Assembly (NCBI GenBank): GCA_013399895.1
Contig: VXBA01004386.1
Location: 362,319 to 426,318 of the forward strand
From: Serilophus lunatus
Taxonomy: Eukaryota; Chordata; Aves; Passeriformes; Eurylaimidae
Direction of reading: 5' to 3'
Length of the DNA stretch: 64,000 nucleotides
Position numbers and translations under genes: made by a program. The notes beneath the pieces are model-generated. The model was not told the DNA's origin and made no database searches. It worked only from the letters and a program-made list of their open reading frames with translations. Of the stretch, positions 40,791-52,755 are shown piece by piece; positions within the stretch are counted from its first letter, which is position 1; the number at the start of each line of letters is the position of its first letter.

Positions 40791-42856
40791 TTATGTCCTC
40801 TCTCTTCCAGAAATTCTTCTATATGGAAGTATTTTCACAGATTTTTGATATGAAAATCTAAGAACACAATTATCAAGATCTTCATCTATCCTCCAAAGGA
40901 GCATACAGTTTTGCACATGAACTTCTGTCTGGAAGATTCTGCATAGCTTTGGCCATTTGGTAATGCATATATATCTTCCATCCAAGTCCAGTGACGGACT
41001 TTAATTGCTCTCTGAATTCAAAATTATGAGCTTTGGAGACAGAGGCTGTAGTTACCACCTTATTCACCTTTTCCCCCAAAATATTAAGGATTTAGAGCTG
41101 CAGATATGGGTCCTGGACCACATAATCCTGAAAGGATGCAAGTCCACAACTTGCAAACTCAAAGAAGCACACTGAACTACTGTGTGTGTTGGCCGGGACA
41201 AGAAACTGGAGGGTCTGCTTTCCACTGTCTGTCAAACAGAATGTAATTTTGTGGAAAAGTAGTCAGAAGTTTGTGGTCCAAAGAAAATGGAAAAGTAGAA
41301 GCATGTCACTATTTCAGCAACTGGGAAGCTCTCTAAGGGAAAAGAGAGGCCTGAGCTCGAGTCCCCAGTCCAAACACAGTTTGTCTTTCATTCAATAACT
41401 CTTTAATGTAAAATCCATATGCAGTCCTTGGTGCAGGAACTCTCAAGAGAAACAGGGTGACTCTCTCAAGTGAAGCAATTGTACTTGGCAAATAGTGCTT
41501 GGCAGTGTGCCACTAACTGCAATGAGGCAGATGAATATGCTTTTGGAGCATCATATATTTAACTTTTTAGGGTCCTTGTCCTCAGAAACACTCTTTTCAA
41601 GCACAGATTTTTCTCTGTACTGCAGAAATGACCGAAAACCCTGGAAATATATACTTTCTCCACACAGACATTGGAAACTGAAAAAGTAATAGCAAGAATT
41701 GCAATGTATTTGGTCAGTTCTAGGATTCTTTTGCTAGCAGGAAGAGCAATTGTAGCTACGATATCAAAGCACGGTAACACCTAGTGTTAACAAGATTTAT
41801 CTTGTAGTGTCACTGTGCACAGCATACAACCTTTGGGACAAAATCCCCTGGAAATTTTTCAAATCTAGTGAAGGAGATGGTCCTGGCATTACCAACTCAT
41901 TCAGAAAGATGGAAGATTCCTGGGTGCTAGGAAGAAGATACAAGAGGAAAGAGGGAAACCATTGCAGTGGAATCTTTTTTACCTCTTGTTTAGTAAGTCC
42001 ATGATCACTCATGGCATATGCTGCCTGTGCAGCTGTCAGGTAGCAAAAATTCTTATTTATAGACATACAAGGTGTTTCTCAACCACAGAGGACAATGATG
42101 ATGATGATATCCATGAAAATCAATTTTGGTCATAAATAGAAACACAGAGAAACTGACTAAGCTAGGAGTTTCCAGCTTTGTGATACTCCAGTGTGTATGG
42201 AGAGCAGCACTCAGAACAATGGGCCCCTGAAATTCTTTTCAGATTACACATGAGAGGTCTCTCTGTGCAGGGCTAGAGGGCATGATTGAATCCCTTCATT
42301 GGCAGGGGACAAACAGCTATAACCAGACATTTTTTCAACATCAGAAACAGCTTAGGGGGTAACAGGAATGGCTATCAGCTCTACCTGACATACTTACTCA
42401 AACTGTCAGAGCTCTAGTATTAAGCTAGACCCCAAGGCATAAAACGAAGTTTATCTAATCCCCTAAAGGTAAAATAAATATCCCTAGTGGAAAAATGCCT
42501 CACGTCCTTTACCTCAGAAAACCCTTAGCCTTGAAGCAAGGACTGCATACGATTCAGTAGCCTGCTTTCAGGAAAGTTTTACAGCCTGTGATGCCAACAA
42601 GGATCACAATAGGGAAGACTAAGCCTACTGACATTCAGGTGGAAATGGCAGTTTTGTGTGCCAGAATGTCCACTGCTGATGAGTTATTCAGCAACTTGGC
42701 CAACATGCATATTCACTGCATGTATGATGCTACTTTTTCCAGTTTTACTCTGATTATGGCTGAAGTTTCTGATGCCAAAACAACCTACTGGATCTTGAAG
42801 AGAACTAAGTTTGAGCTGAATACCTCTGAACACAGAGCGAGCCAGTGCAGAGGCAC

Positions 42857-43010
42857 TTCTTATATATACATGAGAAACTTCATAAAGCAGGATCCCTTCA
42901 CAAAGCAGATCTTAATTCTCATATATACATATATACTTCTTATATATACGTATATGCTTCTTATATACATGGGAGACTTCACAAAGCAGGATCCCTTCAT
43001 TAAGCAGATC
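42857..43010. repeat. Imperfect tandem duplication, about 54 bp, two copies with AT-rich spacer
   Basis: Copy 1 (42857-42911) and copy 2 (42958-43010) share TTCTTATATA(TA)CATG, AAAGCAGGATCCCTTCA and AAGCAGATC, with a few substitutions. The 46-bp spacer is made of TATATAC/ATACTTC units related to the copy starts, so the array has probably grown by slippage. Confidence 0.85.
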
Positions 43011-43670
43011 ATAAAGGGCTTCAAGGTGAAATATACAGCACTGTGCAGGGAAAAATGACTGTAAGTCAAGCTGGAGACGACTAAGGGAAGTATCTGACAA
43101 ATTATGTCCTACCAACAGCATATTGCAAAAGGTTAGGTTTCTTCTCCTGTTGACAGGAGAGAAGATGCAGTTGAGGGTTCATTAGTAGTGCAGCATATTT
43201 GACCCTGCATCCATGTTCCTACAATGAGACCCAAACTGACATATTAAAATCAAGAAAGACATCAGGTTTACAGCCATGCTAATTGGACCCTTTGTTTATA
43301 CACACAACACAGAGGGAGGATGACAATGTGCAAGTGCTTGAGTTATTAAATGAAATGCTACAGGAAGAATAAAAAGCATTAACATCAGACAGAATCACTA
43401 TTAAATCCATATTTTATTGCCAATCTTTTGTAATGACTAAATTAATATCGTTCAGCATCTTATTTGTCCTCAGTTACAACTATTGCAAAGAATTTTTTTG
43501 ACTTTTTCCCCCATTTATCCATTATCTGTATTCCAAAAACATCACAGGAATTGTCAGCAATTAACATAAATAAATCATCACCTTTTCAGAGAAAGCTTCA
43601 GTACAAGAATTTCAGACGATTGCAAAAAATATTACTAAATATCTCATGAAGGGCCTGTTCCATCCCCCAC

Positions 43671-43702
43671 TGAAGTCAATGGGAATCTTTTCATTGACTT
43701 CA
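43671..43702. repeat. Inverted repeat, 11-bp arms, within an ancient-repeat-like motif
   Basis: TGAAGTCAATG and CATTGACTTCA are perfect complements around a 10-nt loop. The surrounding text (CACTGAAGTCAATGGGA, GACTTCAATGG, then GGATCAGACCC) resembles a short motif I associate with old amniote interspersed repeats. A related ATTGAAGTCAATGG occurs at about 57875-57888. The repeat family is not identified. Confidence 0.6.
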
Positions 43703-46700
43703 ATGGATACTGGATCAGACCCAAATTGAAAAGATCAATAGCGCACACATTAGGATAAAAGAGCAGCTATGCCCTCCTCTAGAAAAAAAGAACATGAGTT
43801 CAATTCAAGCCACAGATTACAGAAAGGAACCAGTTGGGGAGAACTTTTTTCTCCTCCTTTGAAAAAATCTGCAAGAGAACAGCAATTCAAGATCCTGAGA
43901 GCTAAATCTCACAGAGCTGTAACTCTCATCTTCCACTATCCACTGAGTAGGTGGGGGTGACTGACACTTTGAGAGATTGGGACCACTGTTTAATAAAACA
44001 GCTCCCTTCTCCCCATTCCTGTCTTTGGTTAAGAGTATAGAATAAATATTCAATAATGCAATTTTATTTCTTCCACTGAACTGTCAAAACTTCAGAGGAA
44101 CACATCTAATAATTTCAAAAGCAAAAACCAGTATCAATTTGATATTGACACACAAATCTCATGTTCCATATTCAGGGTTTTACTAAAGGGTTGTCTTAAG
44201 CCTTTGTTTTGCATTCTCTTTGTTAAAAATGACTATACAACTGGCTCAACATATGCAGTTCATAAATTCTTGCAGTACAGTTCCATGTGCATTACACAGA
44301 GCATCTCAGCGAAGCTCAGTAAAATCATGACAAGCTGCAGCTGGCTCAGCCATCTGAAAAAATCAGGGTTTGGAGGGCTTCATAACTCAAATGTGAACTT
44401 CAGAGGCTGACAGCCCTGGCATTTTTACATAATGGACGTTTGGGTATATCTTCCGTACCTGAGATGAGACCCAGATTGGAAAAATCTTAAAAGCTAGAAG
44501 ATATAATCTGCCCTCCTCCACAGAGAACACAGTTGATCCAAATAACACAATAGAGTAGAAAAAAAAGTCAATTTGGTAAACCTCTTTCATTAAAAATTTA
44601 GCAACATATTTGTAGATGTATTAGTAAACACCATAGGGTATCTCCTAATTTTACTGAGACTCCACCAAAAGGAGACAACCAGAGCAATTATGTAACACCC
44701 TGTTGCCTCAGAAAACTGTGATGAGAAAGGGAGGTGCAACCAGCCCGTCTTGGTAACACTTCTTCTGAGCATGGTACCCAAATGCATTTGTGGAAGTCCA
44801 AGAGAAAGGGCTTGTCTAAAATGCTAAAAGCAAACATTATTTTTGTCAAATACATACAGGGTTTCAGAAAAGAGAGGTAAGCTGCTTGTCTGTCAATGGT
44901 TTGTCACTGCTTCACTAAAAATAATCTAAACCAATAAGGTTTTCTTAACTTTTGTATTCTTAGTGTGAAGTCATACATGCACCATAGGACCCTGCATTGA
45001 ATTCACCTCACTAACACCTATTTTTTCTTTGCTTAAGAAGTCCTCAACTCTAGCCCTGCCATTCAGGCTCCTTTCTAAAATCTGTGAATTTATTTAGGTC
45101 ATTTATAATTAGAAACAGAGGACAGTTGGCTTTTTGTCAACTTTGTACTCCAGAAGGGTCTGCAGTTTTGGGTTTTGTTCACATCATTAGCTTTCAAACA
45201 GTCTGGTCTCTACTCATTCATTATTACAAATTTCCTTGAAAGAGAAGCAAAGGTATTTTTAAGAACTTAAACAATAGCCTTCAAGATTAATTTTCATTTC
45301 CTTATCCTCTGCTATCATACATGTATTCCTACCTTCAGACATGTACCCCAAATCAATTAATTCAGCATACTTATTTTCGCTCTCATTTAGCAACACTACT
45401 CTGAGTCAGAACTACTGCGTTCAGGAGCAGTACTTTGGGATTCTTCCTACTTATTTCTCTCACCACCTGCTTTTCGTCAGTTTCTCAACCCAACCCAAGT
45501 GTTCAGTGCGTTCTGCTTGCAGCTTTAAAGCAGAGAAAACACATAGTAGAAAGGGGCAGCAACTAATTAACTGGAAAGGAGAGACAGCCATATCAAATCA
45601 AGGTAAAAAAACCCAGGGATGAATAAATGAAAGTTGACACAGTAAACAGGAGTTCCAGGGTATTGGGGCAGGGGCAGTGCTTTCTAGGAGAGGGAAGAAA
45701 GAGAAAGGCTAAAGCCACTAATTTTTCAATGCAGAAAGAGCAAAAGAAAGAAGAGAGGTATGAAGAAAAGAGAAAAAAACATCCAAGTTATTTAAAGTCA
45801 GGAGAAAATATCCCTACTGCCAGAAATCATGAGCACTGTAGACAAATACATTCTAGAGGTTTGTAGGAGTGATTAGAAAATGACAGAACTGATTGCACCT
45901 TAAGTCAGAAAAACATTTTACAGGCAAGAAAAGGCAAAGCATTATATTAATAAAAGCAAACATCTCTTGCTGCAGCAGATTTTTGTCTTCCATAATCTAA
46001 AGTAAGGATTAAAATCATTTGACAAATTCACATTACTTCCTCAACTTTCCTTCTGCTCCTGCCTACTTACTCCTCTTCTGCTCACCATCTTTTCACATAT
46101 TGTCCTCTAGAACAGTACTGCTGTCTGAGTTTTATGTCATTCTGACAGGGCTTAGTCTATGGATCTACTGGCACCAAAGCTAATTCAGAAAGCTCTCTGA
46201 ACATGAGCGCACACACACACTTTCTAAAAGCATTCCCAAATGGGAAGGATAGTTTACCTTACTTACGAAGTCTTAATAAAGAAAGGGTCAAAAGACCTAT
46301 CAAATTCAGAGGGTAAAACTGCTTCGGCAGATTTCATGTGGTTTTCTTGGTGAAATTATTGTAAACAGCCCCCTCAAAGACGAACCTGGGTGGTCTACAG
46401 GTCTGTTCACCTTGCTCTACTTAGTTCAGCAGTATCTGAGCAGCACTCAGATCTGCCGCTTGACTGAAGCTGAGACTTTATTCCTTTCTAACAATTTGCT
46501 TCATTCCTCTTAACTTTCAGTTACTGATCACTGTACAGTCATTTGTAGCTAATAGATTAGACTAACACAACATCCAGCTCAGATCTGCAATGTGCCATTG
46601 TGCAAATTCATTCATTATGTCCCATTATGTCACATAAACCCCACTTACAAACACCTTCTGCATTCACAACTGACCTGGGAAAATACACGTATAAGCAAAG

Positions 46701-46942
46701 TATGGAAAGCCATATAGTATGAATCTAGAAAATACACACAGCAGTCATATTTCCTTTGGTATTAAAGAAATTTATAATGATCCATATACAATATAATCCT
46801 GTCCCAAAAATCTGTTTATAAAAATCTCAGCCAAGCATTCAAGTGCAGGTATAAAATAACTGAGAAAGGAGGAAGGAGATCAGAAGCAGAGGATGAGAAT
46901 CAGAAACAGAACAGTGCACGAAGCCACAAAGTGATAAGTATT

Positions 46943-46948
46943 GTTTAC
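46943..46948 (-). other. ZNF521: 5' splice site of the 180-nt ZNF521 exon
   Basis: The minus strand reads ACAG then GTAAAC across the exon edge. This is a canonical GT donor with A at +3 and +4, though the usual G at +5 is replaced by A. The reading frame leaves in phase 1, consistent with the Asp-Gly junction that follows in known ZNF521 proteins. Confidence 0.9.
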
Positions 46949-47128
46949 CTGTCAGTTGACATTGATTAATCTTGTGTTCTGTGATATCGCTCAGTGACTC
47001 AAACACCTGGAGGCAGCTGTCACAGCTGTGCACAACTTCTTCTTCTAACTCCTCCCCTTCATCCGGCCTTTTCTTACAGTCTAGCACATCTCCATCTTCT
47101 GCCTTGTCTTCTAGTTTACAGTTAGGGT
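46949..47128 (-). CDS. ZNF521: ZNF521 internal coding exon, 180 nt, with atypical first zinc finger
   Basis: On the minus strand this exon reads, after completing a split Asp codon, PNCKLEDKAEDGDVLDCKK, then RPDEGEELEEEVV, then HSCDSCLQVFESLSD and ITEHKINQCQLT. It ends with the G of the next Asp codon. This is nearly identical to residues of about 14-74 of human ZNF521 as I recall it, with a few acidic or small-residue swaps. ZNF521 is a nuclear protein of about 30 fingers that acts in haematopoietic, neural and mesenchymal progenitors, partly as an EBF1 antagonist. The finger here has Cys-x2-Cys-x12-His-x4-Cys spacing, so it is C2HC and not classical C2H2. The exon is bounded by a TTTCTTTCAG acceptor and an ACAG/GTAAAC donor and is phase 1 at both ends. 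It has no in-frame ATG, so translation starts in an upstream exon. The open frame running on to 46839 is intron. Confidence 0.97.
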
Positions 47129-47158
47129 CTGAAAGAAAATCAAGATCATGATGTCAGG
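47129..47158 (-). other. ZNF521: 3' splice site and likely branch point of the 180-nt exon
   Basis: On the minus strand the intron ends ATTTTCTTTCAG. A good branch-point match, CCTGAC, lies at 47158-47153, with its A at 47154, 26 nt upstream of the exon. There is no other AG between the branch point and the acceptor. The branch point is inferred from motif and distance. Confidence 0.85.
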
Positions 47159-50100
47159 CATCCAAGAAGAGAATATTTAAAAGCAAAAAAAAATACCCCA
47201 ATAGGTTCTTGTAGTAATTATGAGAAGAAAAATACTTGTGATGAGCCTGCAGCACTCTGTAGATTTTATTGCTAAATAAGCAAAGGATGCTTTTTCCTTA
47301 ATTTTTTTTTCTAATCTCGATGAAAAGAGAATTTCCCTTCTACTTCCACAAATCCAGCTCCATTTCTCACTCAAACTGTCCTTCCATGCATCAATGTTAG
47401 GTTTGTCGGTTTTATCACAGCTATTGAAACTGCTTTGATCATGGTAAGAAAGGATAAAAACCACCTATGCAATTAGTTTTTCAATGAAAATAAGAATAAA
47501 ATCAATAAGTGTGCAGAAACTTCTTTTCACTGATAACTACAGCATTTCACAGGAAATTACCAGAATTAAGAGACTAACAAATTTGATTTACATAAACATG
47601 AAATTAATCTTTATTTTACAACCCCCTCCAATACTTCATCACCACACGCTTTGACACAAACAAAGCCCTGGAAAGCTTATACCCTGGGTCAAAATGCTAC
47701 ACAGGCTTTGAACTTGTCTATGACTTAAGACAAACCCGATCAAGTTCCTGTGTTTGCCAAATCATGGAAAACTGTAAAGCAATTATTGTAAGACCTAAGG
47801 AGTGCACAAGGAAAACTTTCTCTATTTGACATGCTAACGGGCACTCTGGGAACAACAGGATAGCTCCAGCCTCGGATCAGCAATCCTGAGCCCAGCTGAA
47901 GCTTCTAAACTGGAAAGAAGTGTGCGGTCTCAACACCAACCCCTATGCAGAGGGACATCACACAGCTCTCTGTACTGCCTCAGTTCTGCAGAAGACCAGC
48001 ACAGTGGGATAATGCGTAGTCTAGAACTTTTCCTTCTCTGAGGAGGAGCAGAGTAGCTTTAACTACTCTTGACTTTTTGCCCACTTTACTAAAAGCTTCC
48101 TTCAAAAGACAGAAGTAAAACAATCCGTCTTCCCTAATAAAGCAAGCTGGCACTTAACTTTGTTTTTCCTTGGGAACCACAGTACAACAAGTGAAATGCA
48201 GAAGAAAAATGGTTGCATACATTCCAGCAACAGGAATGCAAGTGTTTCACCACTTTTTCCTTTTCTGCTTTGGCTGCCTCATCTTTCCTTTTAGATATTT
48301 GAGAGAGCTGAGGCTGAAATAAGTCATTTTAGAAAACAAGGACGAACTCACATAATAACAGGAGATTGTGCAAGTACATTTTAAGAGGCTATGCTCTTTA
48401 GCCAGGCGAGTGACTAACCGGGAGTAGGATTCTTGGCCAGGGGAACAAAGAGGTAGTATCCATGAACCCACCTTATTGGCATTGCAATTTATTAGGAACA
48501 TGTACAAATCCTTAGAAGAAAAGAAACTAAAACACATCAACACTAAATCCAGACTACAGTGGGGAAGGGGTGAGGAGAAGCAGGAAGGCAATTCCACTTT
48601 AAACCACTCTCGTCCTCTCTTGGCACCCCACAGAAATGTGGGCACAGCCATTCCTGTATTTCTTGCTCCTCATAACCAAGGTCAGAGCTCTCATCATCTC
48701 TCTGCATCCTTTGGTCCACACTGCTGCACCCTGCCCTTCAACTGTGCAAACACAGATGGACCCGCAAGCAGAAACTGGAAGTGACCCATGTCAGGAAGTC
48801 TTTCTCATGCCATGTGGCTTGTGATCAAAACCGAGGAATTTCTTTGACAGGGGTAAAGGGCAGATTTTATTTTTAAGGGAATTATATTACAGAGAGAAAC
48901 CAGATTAATTTTTTAAAAGTAAAAAACACATTCTGAAGGCAAAAATATATTTGCTGTGCAAAAGCCCTGCCTATACACTGAGGTCTTGCATGACAAACTA
49001 CATCCACAAGGTTCTTCCAAGAGTGGAAATTTCCACTTGGGCAGCTACTTCCAAAGAGAAGAGTAGTCTGCAAATTTATAAATCAAAAAAAGGGATGCCA
49101 ATCAAATAAAAAGTCTCTATGTCATTTTACCCATTATTGTATGCTCTAAATCTAATAACTTCCATTACCACTTCATTTTCCAAGGTATTTTGAAAGATTA
49201 ATAAAAGCAGTTAGGAGATCACCTGGTAGTAAGCAGTTTAGAAAATTAAATAATTGTCTTAACTGTTGCAAACTGACCCAACATCATTAAACACTTGTTG
49301 GAAGGCAGCTTGTGCACACTGCATACTATTCGTTGTTCAGCTCAAGCTCCCAGTTTCCTCTCATAAAACTGACAGCACTCAGGGAAACGTGGGCACTGGT
49401 TTTGAATTTTAACATGAGTATTTAAATGCTGCACATAAAGTTTACAGACCTGTTTGTTTTAAAATAAGAGTAGTGTCTGACTGCTTTAAGTACAACGCTG
49501 AAGGAAAGAAAAGGGAGGGGAGGGAATTCTCAAGACTTGCTATTCAGAAACACTTCCATTTTACAGGAATTCAGCAATCCACACACACGTAGGCACACAT
49601 GCACCCCTTAGTGCACAAAAGCCTAAAGAATCGCTCAATTTAAAGCTCCAGACTCAGCGACCAGTTATTAAAATTAGAATCATTTTAAGACTAATAATGT
49701 TTTGCTTCTCCTTCTGCATTTGCAGATATAAACTCTACAGGGACAGAAGTCAGTCAAGCTTATTCCCTTCTGCTGCAACTTTAGAATACATGCTCTAGCC
49801 AACTGGCACATTTGTTTTTAGGTCAACACTTAAGTGGGACCCTCTGGGACCTAGGTTTGAGTTTAGCCTACGACAGCTTTGTGAAATGAGTTCTGGCAGT
49901 CTCAGCCCCTCTCAATGAATGCATTTCCACTGTGATCTGCTTCTTTGAAGAGATGTCACTACCAAAATAAAAAGATATTTCAAGAATAAATATCATTTGG
50001 ATGCTTTGTGAACAGATAGCTCTTTTGTTGCAACAACAAATATCTTCCATCAAGAACTGGTCTAATCTTAAATAGTTACTTAAATTGAGGATAAGCTACC

Positions 50101-52689
50101 TTATTTGAGCAGCTCTATAGAAAGATTATAATAAAACATTTTATAAATGTAATATGCATTCATATGCATTTTCTCCTTAAGCTTTTATTCAAAGCTCATG
50201 CTGTTCTGTTGACTTTAGGACAAATGTCATTCATCTTCCACATTTCTTTCTCCCCAGTATCTGCAACAATCACAGCCATAATTCCCTCAACAAAGCTGGT
50301 CTTCATAGTAAGATTACTTTTCCCAACATCTGCAAATACCACTGTCATTTCCAGAGACTCCATGGGCCTATTTCAGAGGCTGCCCATGCACCAACTGAAA
50401 TTTTTCAAGATACATCAGCAACAATAAACACATATCATCTTCACCTGCAGATACCATTGAAAATTTTATAGTATAGAGAGGAAGGTTACTGTTTTTCTGA
50501 ACAGAAATAAATTCAACCTAGTAAGGCACCTTAAAAAAAAAAAGAATGGGAGAAAGAACAGTTGTCTTCTGCTCCTGATTATGTTAACATTATTTATAAA
50601 TGGAAATTAAAAGAAGCATGATTTTCTCATTACTATGTTCCCTGGCAGGTGGTTCGCCCCTTCCCTTCTTCCTCCTTCTCATAAGGGATGTTATTGCTGT
50701 AACTTGGTCTAATAAAACTGCAACTTTGGGGAAAATGAAAAATCGCATTGGTTTAAAAGTGTTGGAGGCAATAAAGCCATGGACTTCAATTAATTTCAAG
50801 TATGAGAGCGGTTTAAGGCCAACCAGCAGAAATTCTATTCTGCCCATGTAAAAATGAGGTTTCACCACATTTACTTTTTATAACCCATATAAAAGTCAAG
50901 TAAAAGTAATGAATATCTAAAAGTCATCTCAGTGGACTGGCAAAGACTGTCTGTATTCTTGAAGCTCATCTTACATATTTCTGCCTATACTGCAAGGATC
51001 CATAGATAATCACAACTAAAACATCAGACTACGAAGAAAACAGCCTCCTTTCCAATCCATTTCACTGCCTTGCAGTAGACCTCCTTCCAAGCCACTTCTG
51101 CATGGAAAAGTGCTGGCAAAAGAAAGGAAAACTTAGATCATGTGGTTATAATTATTACCAGGCAAGGAATATTTCTTCAGCTCAGTGGTAAAGTAAAACT
51201 CTGTCGCTCTCTGCTCCCAATAGTGTCCATCGCAAAACAACTGCCTCATTAAATCTCTGCAGTAAGATTAATATGCCGTAGCTGCACTACATTATAACTT
51301 GGTACTCTATAAAAAGCACATTTAATGGTTAGAGCCAGAGCTAAGATACAAAGTATTACTATAAAAACTTCTGGCAGTGTGTACACAGTGCGGGTCTTCT
51401 GAATTGCTTGCACTATCAGAAGGTTTTTCGTTTTTAATACTGGCCCTGCATTCTTGCTATAGACAAAAACAGAATGCTTAATCTTGCCTAGACACAAACA
51501 GAAAACATAGGACATGATGGGAAATAGATAAAACTAGCAGGACAACTTAACCATTGAGAATTATTTTAAGAAAATACAGAAAAGCAGGCATTCGTTGATA
51601 TATCAGTCTCCAGTTTTGCAGTCATCTATTTTTTAACTTCATGTGTCTACAGCAGTACAAGTTGTTTGCTTTTTTTGCATTTGCAGATAGCTAAGTGGAG
51701 ACTTAAGTACATTGAGAAGAGGTTGAGAAATTTCCCATTTTTATTTACTCTTTTCAAACAATCTAGTTTATGCACGAGGTCACTAGAACCTATAAAAGAC
51801 ACCAAACACCAACCCACAGGACATACACACAAGAGAAATATAAAGTCTTCTAGCTGAAGAAAAAATTAACTGCATTCTTCACCTTCATAAGAAGAGTAAC
51901 TCCAACTGCTCTCAAATAAATTACCTAGGTGTATTCATAGATGACTAGCCTTCCAGGAATATCTTTAAGGAGCCAGCCCTTACACCAAAAGGTGACCTCA
52001 GCTGAATGAATAAGGCTATTCAGATGAGTCAGTCCTTTTCTTCAGATAGAATTTTGTGAAACCAATACCAAAGACAGAAACAAATTATTTCTTGCATTCT
52101 TAGAACTACATTAGAGAATAAAAAGACTCCTAGTTGTTATTGGGAATTAATGATTATTTCTTCATGATTATTAACAATACTTATCCTATGATTTTGACTC
52201 AAACACAGTTTTGTCCACCCAACCTCAGTGACTTAGTTTTAAGAAGCCCTTAATTAATTCCTGACTGGTAAGAAATTATACAAACAACCTTAAAAGAAAT
52301 TATCCTTAAGCCTATATTTATAAATACAAAAATAGGTTAAAAGGAATGAAGAATCAAGTTCATCTGAAACGGTCTAGAGTGAGTGGGGTATTACGTGAGG
52401 AATGCAGAGAATTATTGTTACCAAAAAAACATTAAAAGAAAAAAAAGAAAAGCATGCTGTACTTTAGAAGCATCTCACTTTCAGTTGGCTGACCCACAAA
52501 AGGCAGAATTTCTAATTATCGGAAATTGAAAGGTAACGGGAGAGGACTGTTATTTTCCACTGCAAGCCCCAAGAATGCATTCTAAGCTGAAACAGAGAAA
52601 GAAGAGTGCAGGCATTGCAAAAACACCCCAATACAAAAATCCCTCACACTGTAGTCAAATGGTAAGCAAGCACTAATGAAGGAATTCAG

Positions 52690-52695
52690 CATTAC
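52690..52695 (-). other. ZNF521: 5' splice site of the 60-nt ZNF521 exon
   Basis: The minus strand reads ACTG then GTAATG across the exon edge. It has the GT core and A at +3 and +4, but lacks G at +5, so it is a moderate donor. That fits an exon whose inclusion could be regulated. Confidence 0.75.
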
Positions 52696-52755
52696 CAGTC
52701 TGTGCGGCTGGGTGTCCCACACCTGCCTGATGGTCCTCTGTTTCATTTTCTTCTA
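52696..52755 (-). CDS. ZNF521: ZNF521 60-nt coding exon, probable cassette exon
   Basis: On the minus strand, an acceptor (TTTTTCTGACAG) is followed by 60 nt that stay open in one frame and end ACTG/GTAATG. With the G carried from the previous exon, the product is VEENETEDHQAG then VGHPAAQT, and the final G joins AC of the 180-nt exon to give Asp. Phase in and phase out both match the ZNF521 frame. As I recall, the paralogue ZNF423 continues its shared start (SVK) with VEEGEASD, which resembles this exon and supports it as a genuine ancestral exon. My recollection of canonical human ZNF521 goes from SLK directly to DPNC, which equals skipping this exon. It is a symmetric multiple of three, so inclusion adds 20 acidic residues without shifting the frame. 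RNA support cannot be seen here. Confidence 0.85.

Larger units (their letters stand above)
1..46948 (-). other. ZNF521: ZNF521 intron downstream of the 180-nt exon (partial, at least 46.9 kb)
   Basis: No further ZNF521 exon is seen. The next exon should encode the SWPASSPSSKD segment and the bulk of the fingers, and no frame in this stretch encodes such Cys/His repeats. The intron therefore runs off the left edge. It contains three CR1 pieces, one MIR-like piece, one solo LTR, microsatellites, local duplications and a short CpG cluster, each listed separately. Stretches not listed separately (for example 5.5-9.9, 11.7-14.5, 23-30 and 44-46.9 kb) are AT-rich sequence in which I see nothing beyond short chance open frames. 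Confidence 0.85.
47129..52695 (-). other. ZNF521: ZNF521 intron between the 60-nt and 180-nt exons
   Basis: A complete intron of 5567 nt with canonical GT and AG ends on the minus strand. I see no recognisable repeat family, gene or strong structure in it. It has a few A-rich tracts (for example near 50530) and short unrelated open frames. If the 60-nt exon is skipped, this intron and the upstream one are removed together. Confidence 0.85.

Noticed and set aside
42588..43058. 156-codon plus-strand open frame with repeated KQDPF segment
   Set aside because: The repeat is explained by a local DNA duplication with an AT spacer; no known protein similarity.
46839..46948. Open frame continuing past the 180-nt ZNF521 exon (peptide beginning GKQYLSLCGF)
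   Set aside because: A good splice donor lies at 46948 and known ZNF521 continues with a different sequence (DGVDVEDDP), so this is intron read-through.
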